Source: an uncultured Muribaculaceae bacterium (GTDB lineage: Bacteria; Bacteroidota; Bacteroidia; Bacteroidales; Muribaculaceae). From it: a stretch of DNA of 64,000 nt. Positions within the stretch are counted from its first letter, which is position 1, and each line of letters begins with the position of its first letter. The position numbers were made by a program, and so were the translations under genes. The notes beneath the pieces are model-generated. The model saw only the letters and a list, made by a program, of their open reading frames with translations, had not been told where the DNA came from and made no database searches. Below are positions 1 to 8,330 of the stretch, piece by piece. Location: NCBI GenBank assembly GCA_904502025.1, contig CAJGDJ010000004.1, positions 16,099-80,098 of the forward strand, written 5' to 3'.

Positions 1-32
1 AAAAAAAATAATATGATATTAAATTAATGTAT

Positions 33-40
33 TATCTTTG
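33..40 (+). promoter_or_regulatory. -7 promoter box of the AraC-type gene
   Basis: The sequence TATCTTTG fits the Bacteroidota -7 consensus TAnnTTTG. It lies 41 bases before the start codon at 82, giving a leader of about 35 bases. No clear -33 TTG was seen, partly because the window edge is close. Confidence 0.55.
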
Positions 41-81
41 CAAATAAATGATTTAACAAACGAAAGATATAAAAGCCACGT

Positions 82-975
82 ATGGCAAGTTCATTTACGA
101 CACGAAAAGTAGCACTTGGATTGGAGGGACCCCGAAGAGTTATGGTGTTGAATAGTATAGATGCTATTTCTCATCTATCATTCCCCTTGAAATTAAAGAC
201 GTTGATTTCAATTGTTTGTGTAAAGGGCGAATTGACAGTGTCGGTTGATTTAGTAGAACATACGCTAAAAGCGAGCAATATTATGGTAGTGCGACCCGGA
301 CACACGTTGACAGGGTACAATGCAAGTTCGGACTTTAATGGCTTTTTGATAATGGCTCCGTTGAGCACATTAAACCATTCGTTATTATCTTTTTCTCGTT
401 TGATGTCTTGTTTTATGTATTTTAGAGAACGTCCTATTGTTGAAATAACAACAGAAGAATTAGAAATACAGCAACATTTACACTCGGCAATAGTAAAAAA
501 ACAAGCAACCACACATACTCCTTATTATGATAGCATATTAGATGCGTTATATCAGTCGGTTTTATACGAAACGCTAAGTATCTACACGGCACGCATGGAT
601 AAGGATAAGAGTGTAAAGGGAAATCTGCGTCGGAAGGAAGATGTGTTCTACAAATTTTTATTATTAGTAGAAGAAAATTTTCAAAAAGAGCGTTCGGTTA
701 ATTATTATGCAGAACGATTAGATATAACGCCTAAACACTTATCAGCCGTAGCAAAAGATACCAGTGGACACACTGCCGGTGAGTGGATTGATTCGTATGT
801 AATTCTTGAAGCAAAATTGTTGTTGCATAATAGTGAATTAACGATTCAACAGATTAGCTCCCAATTAAATTTCGCTAATCAGTCGTTTTTTGGGAAGTAT
901 TTCAAGCATCACACAGGAGAGTCTCCACGTGCATATCGTCAAGCCTTATTAGATGAGCGGGAGGAAACGATATAA
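82..975 (+). CDS. AraC family transcriptional regulator
   Basis: This 297-residue protein is a DNA-binding regulator. The last ~90 residues (about 205-290) match the AraC/XylS double helix-turn-helix: a first helix pair around YYAERLDITPKHLS and a second ending in the family-typical QSFFGKYFKHHTGESPRAYR. The N-terminal ~190 residues resemble the cupin-like sensor half of Bacteroidales AraC proteins but carry no recognisable ligand signature, so the effector is unknown. It stands alone on the plus strand and converges on a serine hydrolase gene. Start chosen at the ATG downstream of a TATCTTTG promoter box. The family is certain; target genes cannot be inferred. Confidence 0.88.
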   Translation: MASSFTTRKVALGLEGPRRVMVLNSIDAISHLSFPLKLKTLISIVCVKGELTVSVDLVEHTLKASNIMVVRPGHTLTGYNASSDFNGFLIMAPLSTLNHSLLSFSRLMSCFMYFRERPIVEITTEELEIQQHLHSAIVKKQATTHTPYYDSILDALYQSVLYETLSIYTARMDKDKSVKGNLRRKEDVFYKFLLLVEENFQKERSVNYYAERLDITPKHLSAVAKDTSGHTAGEWIDSYVILEAKLLLHNSELTIQQISSQLNFANQSFFGKYFKHHTGESPRAYRQALLDEREETI

Positions 976-1083
976 CATGTTGTTTGGTTAAGTTGATTAC
1001 TAAATAAACCAAGAAGCTATAGTTGAGTTTAATAAGTAGAATAATGCTATTTTATTAGCAATAGGATCATCACTCTTTAGAGT

Positions 1084-1103
1084 TAGCTTATGATAGCTTA
1101 TGA
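1084..1103. repeat. 10-bp perfect tandem repeat (2 copies)
   Basis: TAGCTTATGA occurs twice head to tail in the convergent intergenic space between the AraC-type gene and the serine hydrolase gene. No function is evident. Confidence 0.6.
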
Positions 1104-1119
1104 GGGTATTCCTAAATGG

Positions 1120-2292
1120 TTACAAAATATTATATTCTAATAAGAGTTTATCGATAGTTTTTACTAATGACCAACGATCGTTGTCGTTGCGATTCTCAAG
1201 AATGATAATTGACACGTTTTTATCGGGGTATTTTGCAAGATAGGCTTGGAATCCTCCGTTATCTCCGGTGTGATATACTTTTGTTGGAAATCCGGGAGTT
1301 TTATCAACAAACCAGCCAAGTCCATAATAGGTGTTTTCTCTATTTTGATAGCTACTCCATTTGCTTCCAGTAACAGTGACATGTGGAGTATAAGCGGTGT
1401 ATAGGAGTTCTCGCGATATTATTTTGTTTTCACGCAACCCTTTTTCCCATTTGGCAAGATCACGAATTGTAGAGTATATCCCTCCGTCGGGGCGTGTTGC
1501 AAAAAATGTTTCTTCGCCGTAGTCATATTCTTGCCATTTTGATTTAGGATTATTAATTTGCAAGGTTTTCCCGGCCGTATCATTGTCGGTTGATGACAAT
1601 GATACGGCATGAGTGTTGATGTATCCGTGAGCAGTGTGAGTAGGCGTGATATTAGGGTTGAAATATGATGTGTTTGACATTCCTAATACATTGAAAATAT
1701 GTTTTTGTTGATAATCAATGAATTTAATATTTTCACATTGTTCAATAATGTTTGCAATCAATAAAAAAGTTGGATTTTTATAATCATAATGTTCCCCTGG
1801 AGTAAAAAGTAGCTTTTTTACTGACGGAAAATATCCCATAGAGATGGAGTCGTTGGCATATACACATGCGTTTCTGTCACTTCGGTCGCGACTATCAGGA
1901 AGCCCCGATGTGTGGCTCATTAAATGCCTTAATTCAATTTTTTTCCAAAACGATTCGTTGTATTGAGGAAACCAATTTGAGATTGACTGATTTAATGATA
2001 GTTTGCCTTGTTCAACAAGTCGTAAGGCTCCAACAACTGTGAATTGTTTTGATATCGATGCGATGTTAAATCTGGTTGACTTTGAAATTAATTCCCCGGT
2101 TTCCATATTAGCAATACCATAATAATTTTCAAATATTGTGGAATCATTTTTTAGAATCATGATTGCACCACCAGGAGCGTCGTTTCCATAACGCAAAGTC
2201 ATGATTTTGTCAATTTGTTCCGATAGGGTTACTGCACTAACCGAGAATGTTAATAATGAAATTGATAGGATATTAAATAAAAGTCGTAACAT
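1120..2292 (-). CDS. Secreted serine hydrolase, class C beta-lactamase/PBP4* family
   Basis: The 390-residue protein starts with a hydrophobic signal peptide (about residues 1-20). It carries the beta-lactamase-family SxxK motif (S79-I-S-K82), a YxN motif (Y171-K-N173) and an HTG triad near the C-terminus in YHTGDNGG, so it should be an active-site serine enzyme in the periplasm or on the surface. Family members are peptidases or esterases acting on peptidoglycan peptides or small esters; true beta-lactamase activity cannot be claimed. It starts 5 bases after the mutL stop on the same strand, so it is probably co-transcribed from the mutL promoter. Substrate unknown. Confidence 0.85.
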   Translation of the reverse strand: MLRLLFNILSISLLTFSVSAVTLSEQIDKIMTLRYGNDAPGGAIMILKNDSTIFENYYGIANMETGELISKSTRFNIASISKQFTVVGALRLVEQGKLSLNQSISNWFPQYNESFWKKIELRHLMSHTSGLPDSRDRSDRNACVYANDSISMGYFPSVKKLLFTPGEHYDYKNPTFLLIANIIEQCENIKFIDYQQKHIFNVLGMSNTSYFNPNITPTHTAHGYINTHAVSLSSTDNDTAGKTLQINNPKSKWQEYDYGEETFFATRPDGGIYSTIRDLAKWEKGLRENKIISRELLYTAYTPHVTVTGSKWSSYQNRENTYYGLGWFVDKTPGFPTKVYHTGDNGGFQAYLAKYPDKNVSIIILENRNDNDRWSLVKTIDKLLLEYNIL

Positions 2293-2297
2293 AGTGA

Positions 2298-4184
2298 TTA
2301 AAATAGTTTGAGTATATCAGTTTCCGGAATTGAAGCTATGATGGTTTTGCCATCGGGGGTATAATTAGGTGTGCTTGATTTGAATAGATTACCTAATAAT
2401 TGTTCGATTTCTTCGTGAGTAAGGGATTGTCCTGGCTTAATTGCTGCAGATCGAGCCATGGACAATGCTATTTTGTCGAGAACTTCAGTTTCGATATTTT
2501 CACCCGATGATTCGATAAGTTCAATCATACGCATGATGGAGTCAATAGGGTTTGCGTTATTTAGTACAGATGGGACTCCATTTATACTCCAAGAATTATC
2601 GCCTAAATATGCGATATCAAATCCGAGTTGAAGTAGTTGTTCACTGATGCTTTCAAGAATAATTGTTTGTGCGGCAGTGAGCTGGAGCACGTCAGGGAAT
2701 ATTAATCGCTGTGTAGCTAACTCTCCATTTGTGGCTAATTCCAAATATTGGTCATATAAGATGCGTATATGAGCACGATGTTGGTCAATAATAGTCAGAG
2801 CCTCTCGAGTTGGTGTTATTATATAACGACATTTGAATTGAATGGCATTGATGCTTGATGAGAGTATATTATTATCTGTTGACTCAGAATTATTAAATAA
2901 ATTATTGTCATTATTTATAGAACTGCTGTGAATATTATAGTTAATATCGTTGTGGCTGTTCTCAAATTGCTCATATAGCTTTTCCCAATTTTTTGTTGTT
3001 GAAGAAATTTCTCTTTGCCAAGATGTATTGTTGACACGAGAGGGTATTGGCTGTTGGGCTTTATGTGCTCCATTTGGGACCTTGAATGGGTTATAAGAGG
3101 TGTCAAGCTCGATGTCATGAGGGGCATTTGCATTTGGCTTAAATGTTGGAATGTCGGGAACGTCTTCTGCATTGAAGTCGATAGATGGGACTGCATTGAA
3201 TTTTCCCAATGATTCTTTAATTGCCGCCGATAAAATTTGCCAAATAGGTTGCTCGTTTTCAAATTTTATCTCATGCTTGGTAGGGTGTATGTTTACGTCA
3301 ATGGAGTCGGGCTCAACAATAAAATTAATGAAGTAGTTTGGTTGTTGATCCGAGGGAATTAATTGTTCATAGCATTGTAACACTGCTTTATGAAAGTATG
3401 GGTGTCTCATGTTTCTGCCATTAACAAAAAAATATTGTAAAGCACCACGTCGGCGTGCATTTTCGGGTAGTCCGATAAATCCATTAATTTTTGCTAATGA
3501 TGTTGCAGTTTCTATTGGAATGAGTTGATGGTCAAGTGATTTGCCAAATAAAGATACAATACGTTGTTTAAGTGTGCCGGGTAAAAGTTGGTGTAATGTA
3601 GTGTCATTGTGAATTAATGAAAATTCTACATTGGTATTAACTAATGCCAATCGTTCAAATTCATGAACAATATTGCTTAACTCTACTGAATCTTTTTTTA
3701 GAAATTTTCTACGGGCAGGGACGTTATAAAAGAGGTTTTTAATCATTATATTGGTACCGGGAGCACATGCTTCGGGTTGTTGGCTTTCAACCTTTGAGCC
3801 ACTTATTAAAATTCGAGTGCCAATTGAGTCGTCTTTTCGCATTGTTCGTAAATCAACTTGTGCAATGGCAGCAATAGACGCAAGAGCTTCGCCACGAAAT
3901 CCCATAGTCTGAAGAGCAAATAAGTCAGATGCGTCTTTAATTTTCGATGTTGCATGTCGTTCAAACGCCAATCGGGCATCGGTTGTTGACATTCCACTAC
4001 CATTGTCAACAACTTGGATAAGGGTGCGTCCGGCATCTTTTAGAATTATTTTGATATTTGTTGCACCTGCATCTATTGCATTTTCAACAAGTTCTTTTAT
4101 GACGGATGCAGGACGTTGAATAACCTCACCTGCGGCAATTTGGTTTGCTACCGAATCGGGAAGAAGTCTGATTATATCGCTCAT
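2298..4184 (-). CDS. mutL: DNA mismatch repair protein MutL
   Basis: MutL (628 residues) couples mismatch recognition by MutS to strand removal. The N-terminal GHKL ATPase is clear: ELVENAIDAG with catalytic E34 and N35, DNGSGM at 60-65, RHATSKI, and GFRGEAL at 95-101. A low-complexity Asn/Ser linker (about 390-440) joins the C-terminal dimerisation domain. At the endonuclease site the expected DQHA(x)2E(x)4E reads DQHRAHIRILYD (467-478), with both glutamates replaced. The late CPHGRP-type metal motif is also absent; the region reads YTPDGKT. The enzyme is therefore probably not a nicking MutL. Its promoter box is at 4213-4220. No mutS is in the window. Confidence 0.97.
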   Translation of the reverse strand: MSDIIRLLPDSVANQIAAGEVIQRPASVIKELVENAIDAGATNIKIILKDAGRTLIQVVDNGSGMSTTDARLAFERHATSKIKDASDLFALQTMGFRGEALASIAAIAQVDLRTMRKDDSIGTRILISGSKVESQQPEACAPGTNIMIKNLFYNVPARRKFLKKDSVELSNIVHEFERLALVNTNVEFSLIHNDTTLHQLLPGTLKQRIVSLFGKSLDHQLIPIETATSLAKINGFIGLPENARRRGALQYFFVNGRNMRHPYFHKAVLQCYEQLIPSDQQPNYFINFIVEPDSIDVNIHPTKHEIKFENEQPIWQILSAAIKESLGKFNAVPSIDFNAEDVPDIPTFKPNANAPHDIELDTSYNPFKVPNGAHKAQQPIPSRVNNTSWQREISSTTKNWEKLYEQFENSHNDINYNIHSSSINNDNNLFNNSESTDNNILSSSINAIQFKCRYIITPTREALTIIDQHRAHIRILYDQYLELATNGELATQRLIFPDVLQLTAAQTIILESISEQLLQLGFDIAYLGDNSWSINGVPSVLNNANPIDSIMRMIELIESSGENIETEVLDKIALSMARSAAIKPGQSLTHEEIEQLLGNLFKSSTPNYTPDGKTIIASIPETDILKLF

Positions 4185-4212
4185 TATTTTATTGTAGATT
4201 TTTATTTGCTTC

Positions 4213-4220
4213 CAAAGTTA
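4213..4220 (-). promoter_or_regulatory. -7 promoter box of mutL
   Basis: On the minus strand this reads TAACTTTG, matching TAnnTTTG, 28 bases before the mutL start. It probably drives mutL and the downstream serine hydrolase gene. Confidence 0.6.
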
Positions 4221-4269
4221 CGATAAAATCTATAAATGTTATTTAATTGTTTTGATTAAATATCAACAA

Positions 4270-5154
4270 TTAATTTTTGTACTGTTTAATCATTTGTTGC
4301 CATGCTTTGGCTTTTTCGGTTGAAACACCGAGTTGTATGGCTTTCTTGATGTCAGCATCGCTGTCATCTTGACGAAAATAAAGATGATTGAGTAAGGCTC
4401 GGTATAGATAAAAATCCCCTGCTATAGGGTATAATTTAATTGCGTCGTTAATTGTTGATGATGCGTCAGATAACTCATCACAAAAGAGGTGGCAGAGTAT
4501 CTTGTTAGAATAATTGTCGATACTTGGGTTTATCTCGATTAGTTTGTTGAAATAGGGTATGGCTTTTTTGAAATTTTGTATATGGAAATAATATAGTGCC
4601 ATTCCGTCTAAAGTCAACTCTTCAGTTGGTGCATTTTTTTCAAGTATTGTAAAGTCAGAAAATGCAGTCGTGATGTCTTTATTTGTGAGAGCGATTATCC
4701 CGTGCATATATCGAGGTTCTATTAGTGTTGAATCGATTGTTAGAATTTGTTCATATGTAAGATATGCTTCATTTATCAATCCCATGCTTTTTAATATGCG
4801 TGCTCGATTATTTAAGACGGTGATTGATTTTGGGGCGATGATATGGGCGTCGTTAATAGTGTTGAGTGCTAAAGAGTCTTTGCCTTGTTGGAATTGTATC
4901 ATTGCAAGGTTTGAGAGTAATAGGACATTTGCCGGATTTGCCGGTTGTTCTTTCATTGCGTTAAGTAATGCGTTTTCTGCTTCTGTCCAATTTGATTGGG
5001 CTATAGCAGAATCAGCCTTGCCAACTAAATTAATGTATATAGAATCGACATGAGATAAGGATAATGATGATTTTATATCAGCTTTGCAGATGTTGTATTG
5101 TGAAATTATTGAGGCTAAAATTAGTAGCGATAAATATGTAAGTTTTTGTTTCAT
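4270..5154 (-). CDS. Exported tetratricopeptide-repeat protein
   Basis: I place the start at the ATG at 5154, because from there the protein begins with a standard signal peptide (Lys, then a hydrophobic stretch, then Ala-Asp). The open frame extends to 5205 but that adds an unlikely second hydrophobic leader. The ~294-residue product is built of TPR-like helical pairs (for example WTEAENALLNAMKEQPANPA, SMGLINEAYLTYEQ and NFKKAIPYFNKLIEINPS). Such proteins are periplasmic scaffolds; the partner is unknown. The gene is divergent from the HU/SPOR gene, with its own promoter box at 5203-5210. Confidence 0.8.
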   Translation of the reverse strand: MKQKLTYLSLLILASIISQYNICKADIKSSLSLSHVDSIYINLVGKADSAIAQSNWTEAENALLNAMKEQPANPANVLLLSNLAMIQFQQGKDSLALNTINDAHIIAPKSITVLNNRARILKSMGLINEAYLTYEQILTIDSTLIEPRYMHGIIALTNKDITTAFSDFTILEKNAPTEELTLDGMALYYFHIQNFKKAIPYFNKLIEINPSIDNYSNKILCHLFCDELSDASSTINDAIKLYPIAGDFYLYRALLNHLYFRQDDSDADIKKAIQLGVSTEKAKAWQQMIKQYKN

Positions 5155-5202
5155 CTGATTGATTAATCGGTTGATTAAATAGTGTAAAATAAATAATAAT
5201 TG

Positions 5203-5210
5203 CAAAGTTA
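5203..5210 (-). promoter_or_regulatory. -7 promoter box of the TPR gene
   Basis: Minus-strand TAACTTTG, 48 bases upstream of the chosen start at 5154. It lies in the intergenic region shared with the divergent HU/SPOR gene. Confidence 0.6.
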
Positions 5211-5260
5211 ATCAAATGCTATTCAACTTATCTACAAAAGATGATTTTGTTGACATTTTT

Positions 5261-5292
5261 TTTGATTAGTTGGAAGATGTTGAGTATATTTG
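5261..5292 (+). promoter_or_regulatory. Promoter of the HU/SPOR gene, abutting its start codon
   Basis: TTTG at 5261-5264 (-33) is followed after 20 bases by TATATTTG at 5285-5292 (-7). Only five bases separate the -7 box from the ATG at 5298, so the transcript would start at or next to the start codon. Confidence 0.65.
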
Positions 5293-5297
5293 CAGTG

Positions 5298-6452
5298 ATG
5301 AATTTAATTGGACGGCATATTGAATATTTAATCAGGTATAATGATTGCGTGATTGTGCCCGGTTGGGGTGCATTTATTGCAAATACGCAATCAGCTGTAT
5401 TAAATGAACATAATGTTTTGATGCCTCCAACACGAAGTTTAGGATTTAATCCATCGCTTGTTCATGATGATGGACTTTTGGCATCGTCAATTGTTCGTAA
5501 GACCGGGGTGACATACGATGTTGCGATTAAGCAAATCGCCGAGGCTGTAAATTCGTTAAATCATCAATTGAAATTACAAGGAGAAATAGCAATAAGTAAC
5601 ATTGGTGTTTTTACTAAAAAATCTAATGACGCTTTATTGTTTGAACCATTTGCCAAAACATCTGCTGCAACTTCATTTATGGGATTGCCTAAAGCAAGAT
5701 TAGTCCCAATTTTAGCTCATTCAAAAGTTGAAGATGAGAAGCCAATTTCTAAAAAAGATACAATATATGTGCCAATTCGTCGCAGTTGGACACGAATAGC
5801 TGCATCGGTTGCTGTTGTTTTAGGCTTGGGATTTGTTTTTTCTACACCAATAGTTAACGACGATGCAAATCTTGCTTCATTATCAACGCCAACAATTTCA
5901 GCCCCCGAAAAAGTTCAGATAAAATTAAATGAACCTACTGGGAATGAGGAGCTGATATTAAACGTGTCAAATGTGGATTCAACAGAATCGATGGTGGTTG
6001 TTGATACAATTGCACGTTTGCGTCATCAAAAAATTGTAGCATATAAAAAAATGCGTGAAGAACGTCGTCAAGCTCGACGCGAGCTTATGAAGAAACGTTT
6101 AGAAGAGTATCAATTAAAAAAGGAACTGGCACGCAATTTATCAAAAGCATCGTTGGCGGTTGATCAAAATAATGCTAAATCGACATCTCCGGCAATAGAA
6201 AATAGTTGTAATGAAGAGGTGAGATTGTCAACGGCAGACCAATATTGCCTTATTATAGCATCATTGCCTAATAGAGCCCTTGCTGAAGAATATATTGAAA
6301 AGTCAAAAAACAAACGCTTGGAAATCCTTGAAAAAGACGGTCGATTCAGAATATATGCGGCTACAGGTGAGTCCTCGAAAGCAATATTGGCTAATGCTAA
6401 AAAAACAGGCTTAATGCAACGCTATCCGAATGCATGGGTTTGCCGTAAATAA
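5298..6452 (+). CDS. Membrane-anchored HU-CCDC81-like / SPOR domain protein
   Basis: The start at 5298 gives 384 residues; the frame is open to 5241, but that start would lie upstream of the promoter box. Residues 1 to about 130 resemble the tandem HU-like fold of the bacterial HU-CCDC81 family (opening IGRHIEYLIRYNDCVIVPGWGAF). A single membrane segment follows at about 163-186, then an Arg/Lys/Glu-rich helical stretch with runs such as KMREERRQARRELMKKR, then a C-terminal SPOR domain (about 315-384). SPOR domains bind denuded septal peptidoglycan, so the inferred topology is cytoplasmic HU-like head and periplasmic SPOR. Whether the head binds DNA is unknown. First gene of a five-gene operon. 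Confidence 0.85.
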   Translation: MNLIGRHIEYLIRYNDCVIVPGWGAFIANTQSAVLNEHNVLMPPTRSLGFNPSLVHDDGLLASSIVRKTGVTYDVAIKQIAEAVNSLNHQLKLQGEIAISNIGVFTKKSNDALLFEPFAKTSAATSFMGLPKARLVPILAHSKVEDEKPISKKDTIYVPIRRSWTRIAASVAVVLGLGFVFSTPIVNDDANLASLSTPTISAPEKVQIKLNEPTGNEELILNVSNVDSTESMVVVDTIARLRHQKIVAYKKMREERRQARRELMKKRLEEYQLKKELARNLSKASLAVDQNNAKSTSPAIENSCNEEVRLSTADQYCLIIASLPNRALAEEYIEKSKNKRLEILEKDGRFRIYAATGESSKAILANAKKTGLMQRYPNAWVCRK

Positions 6453-6487
6453 TATTGTGGAAACTAATCATTAAAAATCTTTCAATT

Positions 6488-7024
6488 ATGGAAAATCTAC
6501 ATAAATTGCTGGTCAATCGACGCAGCATACGTCGTTATACAAATGAAACAATTAAGCCAGAAGATGTGCAATTGATTTTAGAAGCGGCATTATTGGCTCC
6601 AACATCAAAGAATAGTCGCCCATGGCAATTTGTAGTTGTGGAAGATAAAGATATGCTACAACGATTGAGTGAATGTAAGCCTGCTGGGGCAAATCCTATC
6701 GCTAAAGCTTCGTTGGCTATTGTAGTAGCTGCAGATCCAACACTATCAGACCCATGGGTTGAAGATGCTTCGATAGCAGCTTCATTTATGCAGTTGCAAG
6801 CTGAGGACCTTGGATTGGGGTCATGTTGGATTCAGGTAAGAGGGCGATTTGCTTCTGATGGCACTCCTTCGGAAGAATGGGTGCAACAATTGCTTGGAAT
6901 GCCTGATACTCTTCCTGTTGTGTGTATAATCACTCTTGGACATAAAGATGAGGAACGTAAGCCGGTTGATACATCAAAATTGATGTGGGAAAAAGTGCAT
7001 ATCGGTACTTGGAAAGAAGTATAA
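6488..7024 (+). CDS. Nitroreductase family FMN-dependent oxidoreductase
   Basis: The start at 6488 gives 178 residues; an in-frame start at 6455 would add eleven untypical residues. The N-terminal NRRSIRRYTNE is the FMN-phosphate-binding Arg cluster of small nitroreductases, followed by LLAPTSKNSRPWQFVVVED, typical of the family. The central ASIAASFMQLQAEDLGLGSCWI also fits. These are homodimeric NAD(P)H/FMN enzymes reducing nitroaromatics, quinones or flavin. The gene follows the HU/SPOR gene by 35 bases and precedes the DUF2520 gene by 18, so it is likely in the same transcript. Substrate unknown. Confidence 0.88.
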   Translation: MENLHKLLVNRRSIRRYTNETIKPEDVQLILEAALLAPTSKNSRPWQFVVVEDKDMLQRLSECKPAGANPIAKASLAIVVAADPTLSDPWVEDASIAASFMQLQAEDLGLGSCWIQVRGRFASDGTPSEEWVQQLLGMPDTLPVVCIITLGHKDEERKPVDTSKLMWEKVHIGTWKEV

Positions 7025-7042
7025 TGATTAATATTTAATGTC

Positions 7043-7819
7043 ATGCGAGTAGTATTTATTGGTGCAGGAAATGTAGCAACACATTTGGCTCAATCAATTG
7101 ACCAAACGCATGACGTGGTGCAGGTATATAGTAGGCATATTCAAAATGCGTTTGCGTTGACAAATTTGCTGAAGCAAGCTGCCGCAACCGATAATTTGCA
7201 AGAAATATTCCCTAACGCGGATATATATATAGTTTCGGTAAAAGATGATGTTATCTCTCAAATCGTAAATGAAATAAATTTTACATCGGGATTATGGGTT
7301 CACACTTCAGGTAGTGTCTCAATAGATGTATTAAGTGCAAAATTTGAACGATGTGGAGTTGTATATCCGTTACAAACATTATCACGTAATGTAGATGTTA
7401 ATATGTCGGAAGTCCCGTTTTTTATTGAGGGGATTGATGAAGATACCGAAAAACTTTTAGTTGAAGTTGCAAAGAGTTTAAGTGAGACTGTTTATATTGC
7501 AAATAGTTTACAACGAAGCAAACTACATGTTGCTGCAGTATTTGGCTGTAATTTTGTGAATTATTTATGGGCTCAAGCTGATGAAATATTGAAAACAGCC
7601 GGATATAATTTTGAAATATTATTACCTCTAATTAAGGTTACTCTTGATAAGGCTTATAAGGTGTCTCCGATTGAGGGACAAACCGGACCAGCTCGTCGTG
7701 GAGATTTCAGAATCATGCAATTTCATGAAGAAATGCTGTCAAACGATGATGCAAAGTTATATAGAATATTATCACAGGGTATAATGAAGAAATATAATAT
7801 AGATTATGAGCAAGATTGA
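7043..7819 (+). CDS. DUF2520 / Rossmann-like NAD(P)-binding protein
   Basis: The 258-residue protein opens with a nucleotide-binding beta-alpha-beta motif (VVFIGAGNVATHLAQSI; GxGxxA). A mid-region HTSGSVSID resembles NADP reductases of the ProC/F420 type, and the C-terminal helical part (LHVAAVFGCNFVNYLWAQAD, then GQTGPARRGD) is characteristic of DUF2520. The product is probably an oxidoreductase of unknown substrate. It overlaps the next gene by 14 bases, indicating translational coupling with the KdsC-like phosphatase. Confidence 0.82.
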   Translation: MRVVFIGAGNVATHLAQSIDQTHDVVQVYSRHIQNAFALTNLLKQAAATDNLQEIFPNADIYIVSVKDDVISQIVNEINFTSGLWVHTSGSVSIDVLSAKFERCGVVYPLQTLSRNVDVNMSEVPFFIEGIDEDTEKLLVEVAKSLSETVYIANSLQRSKLHVAAVFGCNFVNYLWAQADEILKTAGYNFEILLPLIKVTLDKAYKVSPIEGQTGPARRGDFRIMQFHEEMLSNDDAKLYRILSQGIMKKYNIDYEQD

Positions 7820-8330
7820 TTATGATCTAAAGCAGATAAAGGGCGTAGTGTTTGATGTAGATGGAGTATTGTCTCCTTCAACAATGCCATTGATGTCTGA
7901 TGGGACCCCATCTCGTATGGTAAATGTTAAAGATAGTTATGCTTTGCAGTTGGCAATCAAAATGGGATATAAGATTGCAATAATCACGGGATCTGACTGT
8001 ATGGCTGTAAAAAAACAATTTAATGGATTGGGGATTGATGATGTATTCATGAAAACCTCAACCAAAATAACTTGTTTGAAAAATTGGGTGGAAGCAAAGG
8101 GATTAATGGTTAATGAGGTCGCATTTGTAGGAGATGATATCCCAGATTATGAATGTATGAATTATGTGGGGTTGTCTATAGCACCGTTTGATGCTGCCGA
8201 TGATATAAAAGCTATTGCTACATATATATCTCCAATAAAAGGAGGCGAAGGTGTTGCTCGTGATTTTTTTGAACAACTGATGCGAAATAATGGGCAGTGG
8301 CTTAATTCCGAAAATGCCTTTGGTTGGTAA
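7806..8330 (+). CDS. kdsC: HAD phosphatase, KdsC-like (KDO-8-phosphate phosphatase)
   Basis: This 174-residue protein is a small capless C0-type HAD hydrolase. It shows motif I VVFDVDGVLS (nucleophile D17, acid/base D19), a motif II threonine in IITGSD, and motif IV in VAFVGDDIPD. The late GGEGVARDF resembles the KdsC substrate loop. KdsC removes phosphate from KDO-8-P in lipopolysaccharide core synthesis; homologous capless HADs can act on other sugar phosphates, and no other kds gene is in the window. It overlaps the gene upstream by 14 bases, and its stop TAA shares a base with the ATG of maf. Confidence 0.78.
   Translation: MSKIDYDLKQIKGVVFDVDGVLSPSTMPLMSDGTPSRMVNVKDSYALQLAIKMGYKIAIITGSDCMAVKKQFNGLGIDDVFMKTSTKITCLKNWVEAKGLMVNEVAFVGDDIPDYECMNYVGLSIAPFDAADDIKAIATYISPIKGGEGVARDFFEQLMRNNGQWLNSENAFGW

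Noticed and set aside
5241..5297. Longer N-terminus for the HU/SPOR gene
   Set aside because: The extra codons overlap the -33 and -7 boxes and would add an unlikely hydrophobic leader ahead of a domain expected to start IGRHIEYL.
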